Shown: positions 1-8,207, counted from the first letter of the stretch. The stretch is 14,734 bases of DNA from Kiritimatiellia bacterium (GCA_024405255.1 JAKSOY010000107.1:1-14734); one strand, 5' to 3'. Translations and numbers: made by a program. Notes: generated from the sequence alone by a model not told the origin.

Positions 1-268
1 CGACGAAGAGGTAGACCATGAGTATCTCGCCCGGGCGCGCGGCGGGATGGATACCCCGCTCGCGCTGCCAGCTCTCGAGCGTGCGCGGGGTGCGGCCGAT
101 CGAATGGCCCGTGCGGCAGGCCTCGCGCCAGAAGGCGCGGCGGTAGTCCTCCGAGTCGAGGCCGAGCACGTCCTGCTCGAACCACGCGAAGAAGGGCTTC
201 GCGGGCGGTTCGGGCGGGGCGAGGGCGTGGCCGGCGGCGAGGAGGCGTTTTTGGATTTTTCGGTTCAT
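1..268 (-). CDS. Unrecognised protein, N-terminal part (gene runs off the left window edge)
   Basis: An open frame of 89 codons starts at an ATG (266-268) and continues without a stop to the window edge, so the C-terminus is missing. The protein begins MNRKIQKRLLAAGHALAPPE, has a proline-rich stretch at residues 18-25, then a Trp/Arg/Glu-rich segment (FFAWFEQDVLG, then YRRAFWREACRTGHSIGRTP, residues about 26-61) and WQRERGIHP near residue 67. There is no signal peptide or membrane segment in the visible part. The basic, Trp-containing helical middle could be a nucleic-acid-binding region, but I do not recognise a family. The start is supported by a near-consensus promoter whose -10 box ends 8 bases before the ATG. 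No Shine-Dalgarno sequence is visible, so the message is probably leaderless. A plus-strand frame over the same bases is a high-GC shadow. Confidence 0.6.
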   Translation of the reverse strand, partial: MNRKIQKRLLAAGHALAPPEPPAKPFFAWFEQDVLGLDSEDYRRAFWREACRTGHSIGRTPRTLESWQRERGIHPAARPGEILMVYLFV

Positions 269-276
269 CGGGTACG

Positions 277-305
277 AGTATAGCAAAGTGGGCGGGGATG
301 TTCAA
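277..305 (-). promoter_or_regulatory. Sigma70-type promoter of the left-edge gene
   Basis: On the minus strand, TTGAAC (300-305) is followed after exactly 17 bases by TATACT (277-282). Both boxes match the consensus at five or four of six positions with ideal spacing. The ATG of the left-edge gene begins 8 bases after the -10 box, so the expected transcription start lies within 0-3 bases of the start codon. Confidence 0.65.
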
Positions 306-727
306 GGGAAAAGTTTGATTATTTTGCGGAACGGTTGAAGTACGGCGGATTCATCCCATTATGTACACAGATGCCGTGAAAGGCGAAAGACGACCCACAC
401 TGGAGCCTCTAGGTCAATTGACTGCGGTGTACTGGTTAAGACTGTTGGCGGGGATGCCGAAGTTGTCGGAAGATGTCAATCGGCTACCGACGGAGTGATC
501 GACTTTCAGTTTCGTCACCAAATGACGACTCGTACGATGCTTGGCGGGAAATGGCTGTTCGTAATCTGCCCCTTTAAATGTTCCATGAAGCGCGACGTTC
601 CCTCTTCGCTGTTCGGGAAGTTGGCCCCGATCATTCTAAAATACATTTCCGCAAAGCTAATCGACGCGCCCTTTCGGCAGGCGTCGACAAGTTGACGATC
701 ATCGTCAGGGAAAGCCACAACCAAATG
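306..727. other. Gap without a convincing gene; overlapping protein-like open frames, possible gene relic
   Basis: No gene with a credible start lies here, but the stretch is not featureless. On the minus strand, one frame is open from 724 to 515 (69 codons, TTG first, containing DDDRQLVDACRKGASISFAE). This frame directly continues the hydrolase frame after its TAA. A second minus frame is open from 635 to 414 (73 codons, no ATG, containing KHRTSRHLVTKLKVDHSVGS and ending NSLNQYTAVN). On the plus strand, 361-498 is open from an ATG for 45 codons. The two minus frames overlap over 515-635 and end one after the other. That pattern would fit a frameshifted remnant, but the frames could equally be chance. 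I recognise no family and see no Shine-Dalgarno site, promoter or terminator with a T-run. Confidence 0.3.
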
Positions 728-2314
728 TTATCGGGCCAATTCCACCCAGATGAAGTCCAGCGGACGCGGCACGTCGACCACAAGCCGGCCGCCGGCAATC
801 GATCCCGTACCACGGCCGCCGAGCACCTTCACCGACTTCATCTGCGGCAGCAGCGTACGCAGGTCGAGCGTATAGGACGAATCGTCGGCAAGTTCACGGA
901 AGAGCAGCGCATAACCGTGCGTGCCGTCTTTCGCCGCCGCGACGAAACCTGTCCACGACAAACCATCGGGCCGCGCCCCCACGGGATAGATGTAGCCCGC
1001 ATGCATCGCATCGCGATGCTGCTTCCAAGTGGCAATGAGCGGACGCCACGCCTTCGCCGTTTCGGGCGAAAGGTTCTGGATCTCGAACCAGCCCAGCGGC
1101 GAGGCGAGCATCGAAATCGCAAAGATGGCGTCGTCCGGCCAGTTGGCCGGCGCCAGCGGATCGCGGGCGGGGTAGAGCTTCGGCAGCCGCCGGGGATTCA
1201 GCACTTCCATGCGCAGACGCGCAGGATCCACATAATGCGCGAGCGACCAGAAGTTGCGCAGCGTATGGTGCGGCCACCAGAGCCGACGTTCGTTCGCACG
1301 GATGTAGCGGTTCTCGACAAACACGGGGCCGATCTCCGGGAAGCCGTAGTAGCCGGGACGAACCCCCGCCGTCACATCGAGGTCGATGGTGATGCGCGCA
1401 TCCGAATCCTGGATGAGCTTCCGCATGAGCTGCTGCTGACGCGACAGCGCGAGCGGCGTTGCGGACTTCAGCGAATCGAGCTTGAAGTAGTCAATGCCGA
1501 GACGGCGATGGAGGCCGAGCAGGAAGTCCGCGTCCTTCTGCCAAAGCTGCGCATCGTTCGAGCTGTCCGGACCAAACCACAGGCCGAACTTCATCCCCTT
1601 CGCCTTCGCTGCGGCGACGAGCGGTTCGAGTCCATGCGGAAAACGCACATGGTCGACATCCCAGAAATGCGGATCGCGCCAGAACGAAGCCCAGCTACCG
1701 GTTTCGCCCTTCCGGCGGGCGGACGAATTGACGGAACGACCCGCCTGCCAGCCGTCGTCGATCTGGATGACATCCACGCCGAGTTCCGCGCCGGCGGCGA
1801 TCTCCCTTTCGAGGAACGCCTCGTTGATGCATTCGTCGCGATGGCCATCACCCCAGGTATTCGTAAGAAACACGCCGTCACGGCCCGCAACATATGGACG
1901 CAGCTTCCGCTGGAAGTCCGTCATCGCGCGGACACGTCCCCAAGCTCCGCCCGTGTAGGGCACTTCCACGCAGGGCCAGTCGCTCGGCAGCACCGTGACG
2001 CCGCGTCGCGCATCCACGCGAAAATCGGGCTTGCGCACGGGGCGCGCATGCGGAAGCGGTGCCTGCCGGAAGTAGGCACGGCCTTCGCCCGTAAGGGAAT
2101 CCTCCCAGAAAATGGCCGGTGCTTCAACGTCGAATGTCTGTTCGTTCGCCGAGAGGAGATATTCCTTCTCGAAGACGAGTTCGTCATGGTTGTCGGTCGA
2201 GTCGACGAGTTGAAGAATCGTCAGCCGCGGATGCACGCACACAGGTGCGGAAGCGGCCTTCAGAGGAAGCACGCTGGACAGGAGCGCCAGCCCGGCAATT
2301 TCAAGATTTTTCAT
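728..2314 (-). CDS. Secreted clan GH-D glycoside hydrolase, GH36/GH27-like, probable alpha-galactosidase
   Basis: The product is 528 aa. Residues 1-23 (MKNLEIAGLALLSSVLPLKA then ASA) form a signal peptide, so the enzyme is exported. The middle is a (beta/alpha)8 barrel of the clan GH-D type: VFLTNTWGDG near 148-157, the strand GVDVIQIDDGW ending near 189, FGLWFGPD near 243-250, and DYFKLDSLK near 275-283, where Asp280 sits at the position of the GH36/GH27 nucleophile (K-x-D). Asp313 in DLDVTAGVRPGYYG is a candidate general acid/base. The tail is a short beta-sandwich ending FIWVELAR. At 528 aa it is shorter than most bacterial GH36 enzymes (about 700 aa) and has only a short region before the barrel. 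Alpha-galactosidase is the likeliest activity; another alpha-linked sugar or alpha-N-acetylgalactosamine is possible. The in-frame TTG at 2353 is not the start because it lies in the -35 box. No Shine-Dalgarno site is present. Confidence 0.8.
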   Translation of the reverse strand: MKNLEIAGLALLSSVLPLKAASAPVCVHPRLTILQLVDSTDNHDELVFEKEYLLSANEQTFDVEAPAIFWEDSLTGEGRAYFRQAPLPHARPVRKPDFRVDARRGVTVLPSDWPCVEVPYTGGAWGRVRAMTDFQRKLRPYVAGRDGVFLTNTWGDGHRDECINEAFLEREIAAGAELGVDVIQIDDGWQAGRSVNSSARRKGETGSWASFWRDPHFWDVDHVRFPHGLEPLVAAAKAKGMKFGLWFGPDSSNDAQLWQKDADFLLGLHRRLGIDYFKLDSLKSATPLALSRQQQLMRKLIQDSDARITIDLDVTAGVRPGYYGFPEIGPVFVENRYIRANERRLWWPHHTLRNFWSLAHYVDPARLRMEVLNPRRLPKLYPARDPLAPANWPDDAIFAISMLASPLGWFEIQNLSPETAKAWRPLIATWKQHRDAMHAGYIYPVGARPDGLSWTGFVAAAKDGTHGYALLFRELADDSSYTLDLRTLLPQMKSVKVLGGRGTGSIAGGRLVVDVPRPLDFIWVELAR

Positions 2315-2323
2315 AACCCCGAA

Positions 2324-2353
2324 ATTATAGCCCACACCGCCGTCCTCTGTCAA
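2324..2353 (-). promoter_or_regulatory. Perfect-consensus sigma70 promoter of the hydrolase gene
   Basis: On the minus strand, TTGACA (2348-2353) and TATAAT (2324-2329) are both exact consensus boxes separated by 18 bases. Only 9 bases separate the -10 box from the ATG at 2314, giving a predicted leader of about 1-3 bases. The promoter lies downstream of the 1912-aa gene, so the hydrolase can be expressed independently of it. Confidence 0.8.
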
Positions 2354-2391
2354 TCCCGAACAGCCGTCATTACATTTTTGTTAGACAATCG

Positions 2392-2450
2392 GGCAATCGG
2401 TCAGCAGTCGTGGAGGGAACGCAAGTCACTCCGCTCACTGACCGATTACC
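2392..2450 (-). repeat. Inverted repeat 10 bases after the 1912-aa gene; possible 3'-end hairpin
   Basis: GGCAATCGGTCAG (2392-2404) and CTGACCGATTACC (2438-2450) form a 13-bp stem around a 33-base loop. Ten pairs are perfect without interruption. The one odd position is a C-A mismatch in plus-strand RNA but a G-U pair in minus-strand RNA, so the structure suits the minus transcript ending here. There is no T-run after the stem on the minus strand, so it is not a classic intrinsic terminator. It may protect the 3' end or act with Rho. The right arm is also part of a 13-bp repeat found again at 8281-8293. Confidence 0.5.
2437..2449 (-). repeat. 13-bp repeat, left copy flanking the 1912-aa gene
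   Basis: Minus-strand GTAATCGGTCAGT is identical to plus-strand 8281-8293, in inverted orientation. The two copies lie just outside the 1912-aa gene and its promoter. Weaker similarity continues outward for about another 12 bases (AGC then GTG and CTTG). A related 10-base copy lies at 2395-2404 and makes the hairpin with this one. Confidence 0.55.
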
Positions 2451-2460
2451 TTTTGGCAAC

Positions 2461-5400
2461 TCAGCGGAAGAACAATGTCAGGCCGCGGGTGAGGTGGAGG
2501 CCGTCGTCTCTTATTTCGATGCGGTAGCCGTACTTGCGGCTCGCCTCGTCGAGCTGCCAGGTGACATTCTGCGGCTCTTCATTCCATGCGATGATATGAA
2601 GATTGCCGTGCAGATTGCGCGTGCCGAGTTCGATCGTCACTGTGGCACCGGGGGCCACCGTCACCGTATCGAAGCCCTGGGTGCTCGGACTCGTCATCGA
2701 CCACGTGCCGTCCAGGCCCGAGAGGTCGATCGAGGCGCCGTTCTGCAACGTGCAGCCGAAGAAATCGTCCGACGCCGGCGTGAAACGCCCGAACACGTTG
2801 ATGGCCTCGACACCGCGATTGAAGAGTCCCTCTGGCGCTTCTCCGGCCGTGTACCCGCCGACGTTCAACGGCGCGCCAGGATTCCCCTGGTAAATGTAGC
2901 CATCCTCGAAAACAAAGGTGGCCGTTTCGGCATGGACGGCCGTGCCAAAGCCATACACCTTTCCGCCACGCACGACCACCGTGCCGTTCGAGAAGACCGT
3001 CGAGTTGTGGAGGCCAAGCTCAACCGTGTTCGGGAGCTTGATCGTAAGCGTATGCCCGCCGAGATCCACCACGCCCGCATTTCGGAAGTAGATATTGCGA
3101 TTGGCCTCGATTTCGGAATCGTCCGTGAGCGTCATCGCGCCGAGGCCATTGCTGTTCACATTCATGTTGATGCCGTCCAGGTCCGTCCACCGGCCGCCCG
3201 CGAGCACGATTTCATGATAAGCGTGATAATCCGCCAGCCCCTTCATATTGAACTCCGCACCCGCTTCCACCGTGATGCGCGTACCCGGTGCACCCCAGAA
3301 GTGATTGGCCGCCGGTCTCGGGTCCGGGTAGTGATAGGTGGTTGCCACACCGCCCGCCACCACGGTTCCGCCATGGTAATACTGGTTCGCGCGATTCGCG
3401 GCGAAGCGGCCGGGACCCTCAAGCACGAGCTTGAACATGCCGACGAGCGCAACGCCGTTGTTGAAATACGTGGTGCCGTCGTCCGGAATGGCCACGTGAA
3501 GTTCGCCCACGCGGTCGATGCCGCTCTGAAGCGTCGGACCCGCCCCGAGCGTGCCCGCGTTGCCGCTATTGGTCTTGAACTCATAGGTGAGCAGGTTCAA
3601 AAGTCCCAGTTCGCCATCGGCGAGACGCCGCGCCGGCACGAAATCGGCCTTCACAGTACCATCAGCGCCGGTGATCTTGAAGCCGTAGATGCGGCAGTCG
3701 CTGTAATGCCCGAAACTAGCTCCCCCTGAATGCGACGCGCCCACGACAAGGCCCGAGCCCACCGTGAAGTTCGCCGACGACATCGCCCACCAGAGATCAT
3801 TGAGAATGGCCTTCCCTTCCGACGGCACCACGGCAACCGTTTGAATCTCGTTCGCGTTGAACGCCGTGGACCAGAAGAGCGTGCCGCCATTGTAGTCGTA
3901 GCGGATCTTGTTGCCACCGTTACCCGAGGCAAAACACGTGTATGTATTACCGCTCTTCGAATTCCGTGCGCACCAGATTCCATAGAAGCGGCCATTGGGG
4001 ATGTTCTTCGTGATCATGAAGCGCGCATCAAGTCGGTCAGTCGACAACGGCGTGTAATCAAGATGGATCTTCTGGCCCTTCGTCGCATCGCTCGTATTGA
4101 AGTTCAGATACTCGATGAGGTCGTAGCCGCTCGCGTCCGTGCATTTCCACGTGCCGTCGAGGCCCGTCACCGAGAGCTTGTTGCCCTTGAGGTCGATCGT
4201 TCCCTTGATGGACGCCGAATCGATGCCCCGCCAGTCGCAATCACACGCCAGCGAGCAGTCGCCGATCGTGAGCTCGCGATAGGCAGGCGTCGTACCCGCG
4301 GGGAACTGCACCCGAAGTCCCTGCCCTTCCACCGTCACGGACGCCGTTGCACCCGGCAGCGCATTCTCCACCGTATTGCCGCGCACGTCCTTGCACGTCC
4401 AGTTGAGCGGGTTCGTCAGGTCGCCATCGCCCGCCGCGCCGGTCCATTCGGCCGTATCGACATACCTCTCGGGTTCGCCGTAGTAGAGTCCCGCGTCCGT
4501 CGCAAACGGCGCAATGCCGCCCGTCGCCGTTTCGGCGTCGAAGACGAAGGACACGCCTTCGGGCAGCGGCGCGGACCACTTCACGATCTGTTCACCCGCC
4601 GCGAACGTGCGTCCGTGGACATCCACCGTCACCGTGACATTCGTTTCGAACGAGACGGTGCCGATCTGGTCGACCGTCTGCAAAGCGGTCACAATCGGAG
4701 AGACGCCATCGGCATCGAAGACGCCCGAGACGGCGGACAAATCGAACGTCGCACCATTCTCGAAAATGACCGGCGGATAGAACGCGCCCGGTGCATAGTG
4801 CCCGACCACCCTCATCCCGCAGCCCCAGGTCAAGCCCTGCCACTGCGTATTGGCGTAGGAGAAATCGGCGGTCCGGAACGAGTGGCTAATGCGCACCATC
4901 GTGCGCGGACCAAACGTGCACGGCGTCGCGCCGAAATTCCACACCTCCAGCGATTCGGCGATACCGCATGAACCGTCGTCCGCCGTATTGACGAAGGCGA
5001 AGCTGCCGGTTTCCGCGTCGGGCGAGGCCCACTTTCCGAGCCCGATGTTGTCGCAAAGATCGAAGGTGAGGCGATGGCCGTTGAACTGGATCCATCCCGT
5101 CTGCGCGCCCACGCCATCGCACCGGCCGAAATAGAACCACTTGCCCGCAATCGTCGCATCTTCCGTGAGCGTGATGTTGCCGAACGAACGCAGTCCCGTG
5201 TTGGCGGCATCGCCCGTCTTCGTGTACTGTTGGCGCACCGTGCCGGCGAGTTCGAGCGGATAATCGAGGCGGAAAGGATCCGTCTGGCCGTTCATGTCGA
5301 GCGTCGAACCGGTGGACACGGCAATCTTGCCCATGCCCGCGGGGAACAAGCCCGTTCCCCAGGTGAACGTACCGGCGGTTACGTCGGTGCCTCCCGCGTA

Positions 5401-8199
5401 CGTTTGATTGGCGTAGGCGGCTACGAAGGTACCGGCGCCCGCTTTCACCACCTTGAAGTTGCCGTTGAGCGCCACGGTCGCGTTGATGTTCGTCGTTCCC
5501 GCCGGCACGTCGATGACGAGTTCGCCCGGCGTCGCGGACTGCCGTCCGTATTCGAGCTGGCACAGCTCGACATACTGATTGCCCGGCGTCGCCTGGAGCG
5601 TGAGGCGGTAGAACCGATAGGCCGTCTCGTTCGCGAAATCGTACTGCGCGAACACACACCGCGAGAGATCCTTCACACCCGTGCGGTTGTCGAGTTCCGT
5701 CCAGGTTGTGCCATCGACGGAACCCGAGAACGTCCAGTCCGACGGATTGCGGCTCACCGAATCGCTCAACAGCATGCGATAGGAATCGATGAGCGTCGGC
5801 TCGCCAAAGTCGTAGTCGATCGAGAACGGCAGATTCTTCTTCTCCACGATGATGCGCTGTCCATACGACAGAGCAGACGTATAAAACGGATTGTCGTTGA
5901 AGAGCGTCGGAATCGGCGTCTTGCGGAAGTCGAGCGCGGCGGGCTTGTCCACGGTGATGTGCGCTTCGCCGTTCGTCGTCGTGAGATCGTAGCGACCATC
6001 CACGATCTGGCCAGGGCCCTTCAATCCCGCCACCTGCAGACGGTGTCCGTTCAGGTTCACCGTGCCGGCAAGATGCAAGGTACCGAGCGCACGCCAGTCG
6101 AGATCCTGTTCGAGAGTCACGTCGCCGATCCAGGTTTCAGCGGTCGCGGCGACCTGCGTGAGCGGTTCGCCCGCCACGTTGGCGCACGACCAGTTCGCGG
6201 GATTGGCAACGTTTCCGTCGCCCGCTTCCCCCGTCCAAATGGCCGTGTGGGGCGCAGTCACCCCCGCGCCGCCGTAGTAGACGCCGTCCAGTCCCACCGT
6301 GAACGTGCCGCCGGCCGCGACCGTGGCCGCATCCAGGGCGAAGGTCAGGTTCGTGGGGCAGGACGCAAAGCGCACGAGCGGCTCGCCGTTCGCGAGCGTG
6401 CGCCCATGGACGTCGAGCGTAAGGACCGAACCCGTGTTTCTCGCATCGTTGGCGAGTCCGAAGACGAAGTCGGGGTGTCCCAAAACGCACCCCGCCTCGG
6501 TAAGGTCGGCCGTCGCGGCGGGGCCCACGTTCATTTCAGTCGTCACGACCGAACGCCACACATCGTTCACCGTCACGACGCCATTGATGAGGTCCACGCA
6601 GTTCCCCTCAAAGGCCGCACCCGGCTCGAGCAGGAGACGTCCCGCGCCCATCTTGCGCAGCTTCAAATTTCCCGTACGGTACTTGCCACCAAAATGCAAG
6701 GTGCCCGAAACCACATCGACTTCAAGGCCCGTGTCGCTCGAGTTGGTCTTCCAGATCAGGTTCGGCGTATCGGCCGGCGCCTCGTAGCGGCACTCGCCCG
6801 TCGTCGTCAGCCGCGCAAGGCCCAAACCGTGGTTCCCGCCATAGCCCGGCACCGTTCCCTCGAAACGCAGCACCGACGATGCGAGCGTGAGGTTCCCGAG
6901 CTTCACATCGCCCCCCTCATGGTCATTGACAACCGTGACCGTGCCGTTCGTCACGAACACGTTCGGCTTGGCGGATTCCCAGAAGATGTTCGCGCCATTC
7001 AAGCGCAATTCACCGCCATTCACCACCACCTGCGCATTCTCGGACAGTCGATCGGCGGTCTGGCTGCTATAGAGGATGGAAAAGACGGCACCTTCATCGA
7101 CGACGAGCGGATTCTCCGCCGTGGCGGTGATTCCGTTGAACGTGCAGCCCACCGCAAGCGTGCCGGCCGCCACGCGCCACGCACCGCCGAAAGTACCGCC
7201 CGCCAGCGTCAAGGTGCCCGCACCGTCCTTGACCACCGTGAGATTGCCGCCCACCGTCATTTCCGTGATCGTCCGATCCGTCGGGCAGCTCAAACGCAAT
7301 TCACCACAATCAACGGACGAATTGGTCACCCCCAGCGGCGGAACAAACGCGCCGAGCGTCAGTCGATAGCCGTTCAAATCGTAGCGCTTGTCGAAGAGGG
7401 ACATCGCCTCCGCGCCGGTGAGATCGGTGTCTTCCGTCAACACGACGGTCTCGAGCGAGGGCTGGAACGGACGCGTTCCGTTGTTCGTGCAATAGGCGCC
7501 GGTCACGCATTCATAAATGCCGTAGCGTTTGAGGGGATCCGTCTCGTCGAGCTTGCACACCGGCACGTAGTCGCGCTGGAGCGTGCCCGTCTTGTCGAAC
7601 ACGCGGAAACGGAAGAATCGATAGGATGCCCAGTTACCGTCCATGCTCGAAGCCTTCGCATCGAGTCCGAGTCCGCACTTGTGGGAGGCGAAAAGGACAA
7701 GGCGTCCAGCGGCAATATAAGGATCGAGATTCGGAAAGGTGTAGGCGGCCTCGCCATCGACCGTACAGGCACCCGCTCCGTAATCGGCCACGACGACATG
7801 CGACGTCTCGCCCGGCGCGACCCAAACGTCAGTCGTCGTGCCTGGCGTGTTACGGTCGAACCGGAGAGCACCGGCCGGCGGGTTGCCGGCACTCAGCGCC
7901 GCCGCCTGCTCCGATGAAGCGCCAAGAAAGGCCGACAGCGAAATGGCCCCACTTCCGTTGCGCGTGCACCAGAGCGCATAGTAGGTTCCGGCATCCCGCA
8001 CGCGATCGGGCGGCAGCGCCACCGTCATCTCCAAACGGTCGGTACACTTCGGGAAGTAGCCGGTATCGACCCACTGCGCCCCATCGAGGTCGAAATACTC
8101 AAGCGGACGATACCCTTCAGGGACAGACGAATCTCCCCATGTCGTACCTCCTGCCAGCACGCCGGCAACCATTGCCACAGCCACCAGAACAGACTTCAT
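2461..8199 (-). CDS. Giant secreted LamG/discoidin beta-repeat surface protein (1912 aa)
   Basis: The start is the ATG at 8199 (MKSVLVAVAMVAGVLAGGTT, a clear signal peptide), preceded by AGGAGG 8 bases upstream; the in-frame TTG at 8205 is not needed. Modules in order: a LamG/ConA-like domain at about 26-245 (opening EYFDLDGAQWVDTGYFPKC, ending YGIYECVTGAYCTNNGTRPF); beta-solenoid repeats of the autotransporter-associated type (VVKDGAGTLTLAGG near 322-335); a module with IWTGEAGDGNVANPANWSC near 654-671; a discoidin-like domain at about 766-885 (WTFSGSVDGTTWTELDNRTG); more beta repeats (VVKAGAGTF near 917); a second copy of the WTG module near 1251-1268; a second LamG-like domain at about 1360-1545; and further beta repeats to the end. 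No autotransporter beta-barrel is visible; the chain ends GLTLFFR. It probably binds glycan or another surface outside the cell. The family architecture is clear; the ligand is unknown. Confidence 0.85.
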   Translation of the reverse strand: MKSVLVAVAMVAGVLAGGTTWGDSSVPEGYRPLEYFDLDGAQWVDTGYFPKCTDRLEMTVALPPDRVRDAGTYYALWCTRNGSGAISLSAFLGASSEQAAALSAGNPPAGALRFDRNTPGTTTDVWVAPGETSHVVVADYGAGACTVDGEAAYTFPNLDPYIAAGRLVLFASHKCGLGLDAKASSMDGNWASYRFFRFRVFDKTGTLQRDYVPVCKLDETDPLKRYGIYECVTGAYCTNNGTRPFQPSLETVVLTEDTDLTGAEAMSLFDKRYDLNGYRLTLGAFVPPLGVTNSSVDCGELRLSCPTDRTITEMTVGGNLTVVKDGAGTLTLAGGTFGGAWRVAAGTLAVGCTFNGITATAENPLVVDEGAVFSILYSSQTADRLSENAQVVVNGGELRLNGANIFWESAKPNVFVTNGTVTVVNDHEGGDVKLGNLTLASSVLRFEGTVPGYGGNHGLGLARLTTTGECRYEAPADTPNLIWKTNSSDTGLEVDVVSGTLHFGGKYRTGNLKLRKMGAGRLLLEPGAAFEGNCVDLINGVVTVNDVWRSVVTTEMNVGPAATADLTEAGCVLGHPDFVFGLANDARNTGSVLTLDVHGRTLANGEPLVRFASCPTNLTFALDAATVAAGGTFTVGLDGVYYGGAGVTAPHTAIWTGEAGDGNVANPANWSCANVAGEPLTQVAATAETWIGDVTLEQDLDWRALGTLHLAGTVNLNGHRLQVAGLKGPGQIVDGRYDLTTTNGEAHITVDKPAALDFRKTPIPTLFNDNPFYTSALSYGQRIIVEKKNLPFSIDYDFGEPTLIDSYRMLLSDSVSRNPSDWTFSGSVDGTTWTELDNRTGVKDLSRCVFAQYDFANETAYRFYRLTLQATPGNQYVELCQLEYGRQSATPGELVIDVPAGTTNINATVALNGNFKVVKAGAGTFVAAYANQTYAGGTDVTAGTFTWGTGLFPAGMGKIAVSTGSTLDMNGQTDPFRLDYPLELAGTVRQQYTKTGDAANTGLRSFGNITLTEDATIAGKWFYFGRCDGVGAQTGWIQFNGHRLTFDLCDNIGLGKWASPDAETGSFAFVNTADDGSCGIAESLEVWNFGATPCTFGPRTMVRISHSFRTADFSYANTQWQGLTWGCGMRVVGHYAPGAFYPPVIFENGATFDLSAVSGVFDADGVSPIVTALQTVDQIGTVSFETNVTVTVDVHGRTFAAGEQIVKWSAPLPEGVSFVFDAETATGGIAPFATDAGLYYGEPERYVDTAEWTGAAGDGDLTNPLNWTCKDVRGNTVENALPGATASVTVEGQGLRVQFPAGTTPAYRELTIGDCSLACDCDWRGIDSASIKGTIDLKGNKLSVTGLDGTWKCTDASGYDLIEYLNFNTSDATKGQKIHLDYTPLSTDRLDARFMITKNIPNGRFYGIWCARNSKSGNTYTCFASGNGGNKIRYDYNGGTLFWSTAFNANEIQTVAVVPSEGKAILNDLWWAMSSANFTVGSGLVVGASHSGGASFGHYSDCRIYGFKITGADGTVKADFVPARRLADGELGLLNLLTYEFKTNSGNAGTLGAGPTLQSGIDRVGELHVAIPDDGTTYFNNGVALVGMFKLVLEGPGRFAANRANQYYHGGTVVAGGVATTYHYPDPRPAANHFWGAPGTRITVEAGAEFNMKGLADYHAYHEIVLAGGRWTDLDGINMNVNSNGLGAMTLTDDSEIEANRNIYFRNAGVVDLGGHTLTIKLPNTVELGLHNSTVFSNGTVVVRGGKVYGFGTAVHAETATFVFEDGYIYQGNPGAPLNVGGYTAGEAPEGLFNRGVEAINVFGRFTPASDDFFGCTLQNGASIDLSGLDGTWSMTSPSTQGFDTVTVAPGATVTIELGTRNLHGNLHIIAWNEEPQNVTWQLDEASRKYGYRIEIRDDGLHLTRGLTLFFR

Positions 8200-8207
8200 C
8201 TCCAACT

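Noticed and set aside
474..479. Isolated minus-strand TTGACA
   Set aside because: No -10-like box 15-19 bases downstream and no gene for it to serve.
361..498. Plus-strand 45-codon ATG frame
   Set aside because: No ribosome binding site or promoter, no family recognised, and the opposite strand has longer open frames here; too short to call a gene.
512..528. Hairpin TCGTCA / TGACGA as a terminator
   Set aside because: Only 6 bp with no T-run on either strand and not positioned right after a supported gene end.
2315..2353. Upstream TTG start extending the hydrolase by 13 residues
   Set aside because: The TTG is part of the -35 box, so it would not be in the transcript, and the extension would bury the signal peptide.
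578..2527. Plus-strand 649-codon open frame
   Set aside because: It is antisense to the hydrolase, is rich in Arg/His/Ala as expected of a shadow in high-GC coding DNA, and has no domain or ribosome binding site.
2410..4971. Plus-strand frames of 439 and 413 codons
   Set aside because: Shadows of the 3' half of the 1912-aa gene; no recognisable protein features.
5074..7917. Plus-strand 947-codon open frame
   Set aside because: It is a complement of the 1912-aa gene with Arg/Glu/His-rich low-complexity composition. The minus frame has a signal peptide, modules and internal repeats.
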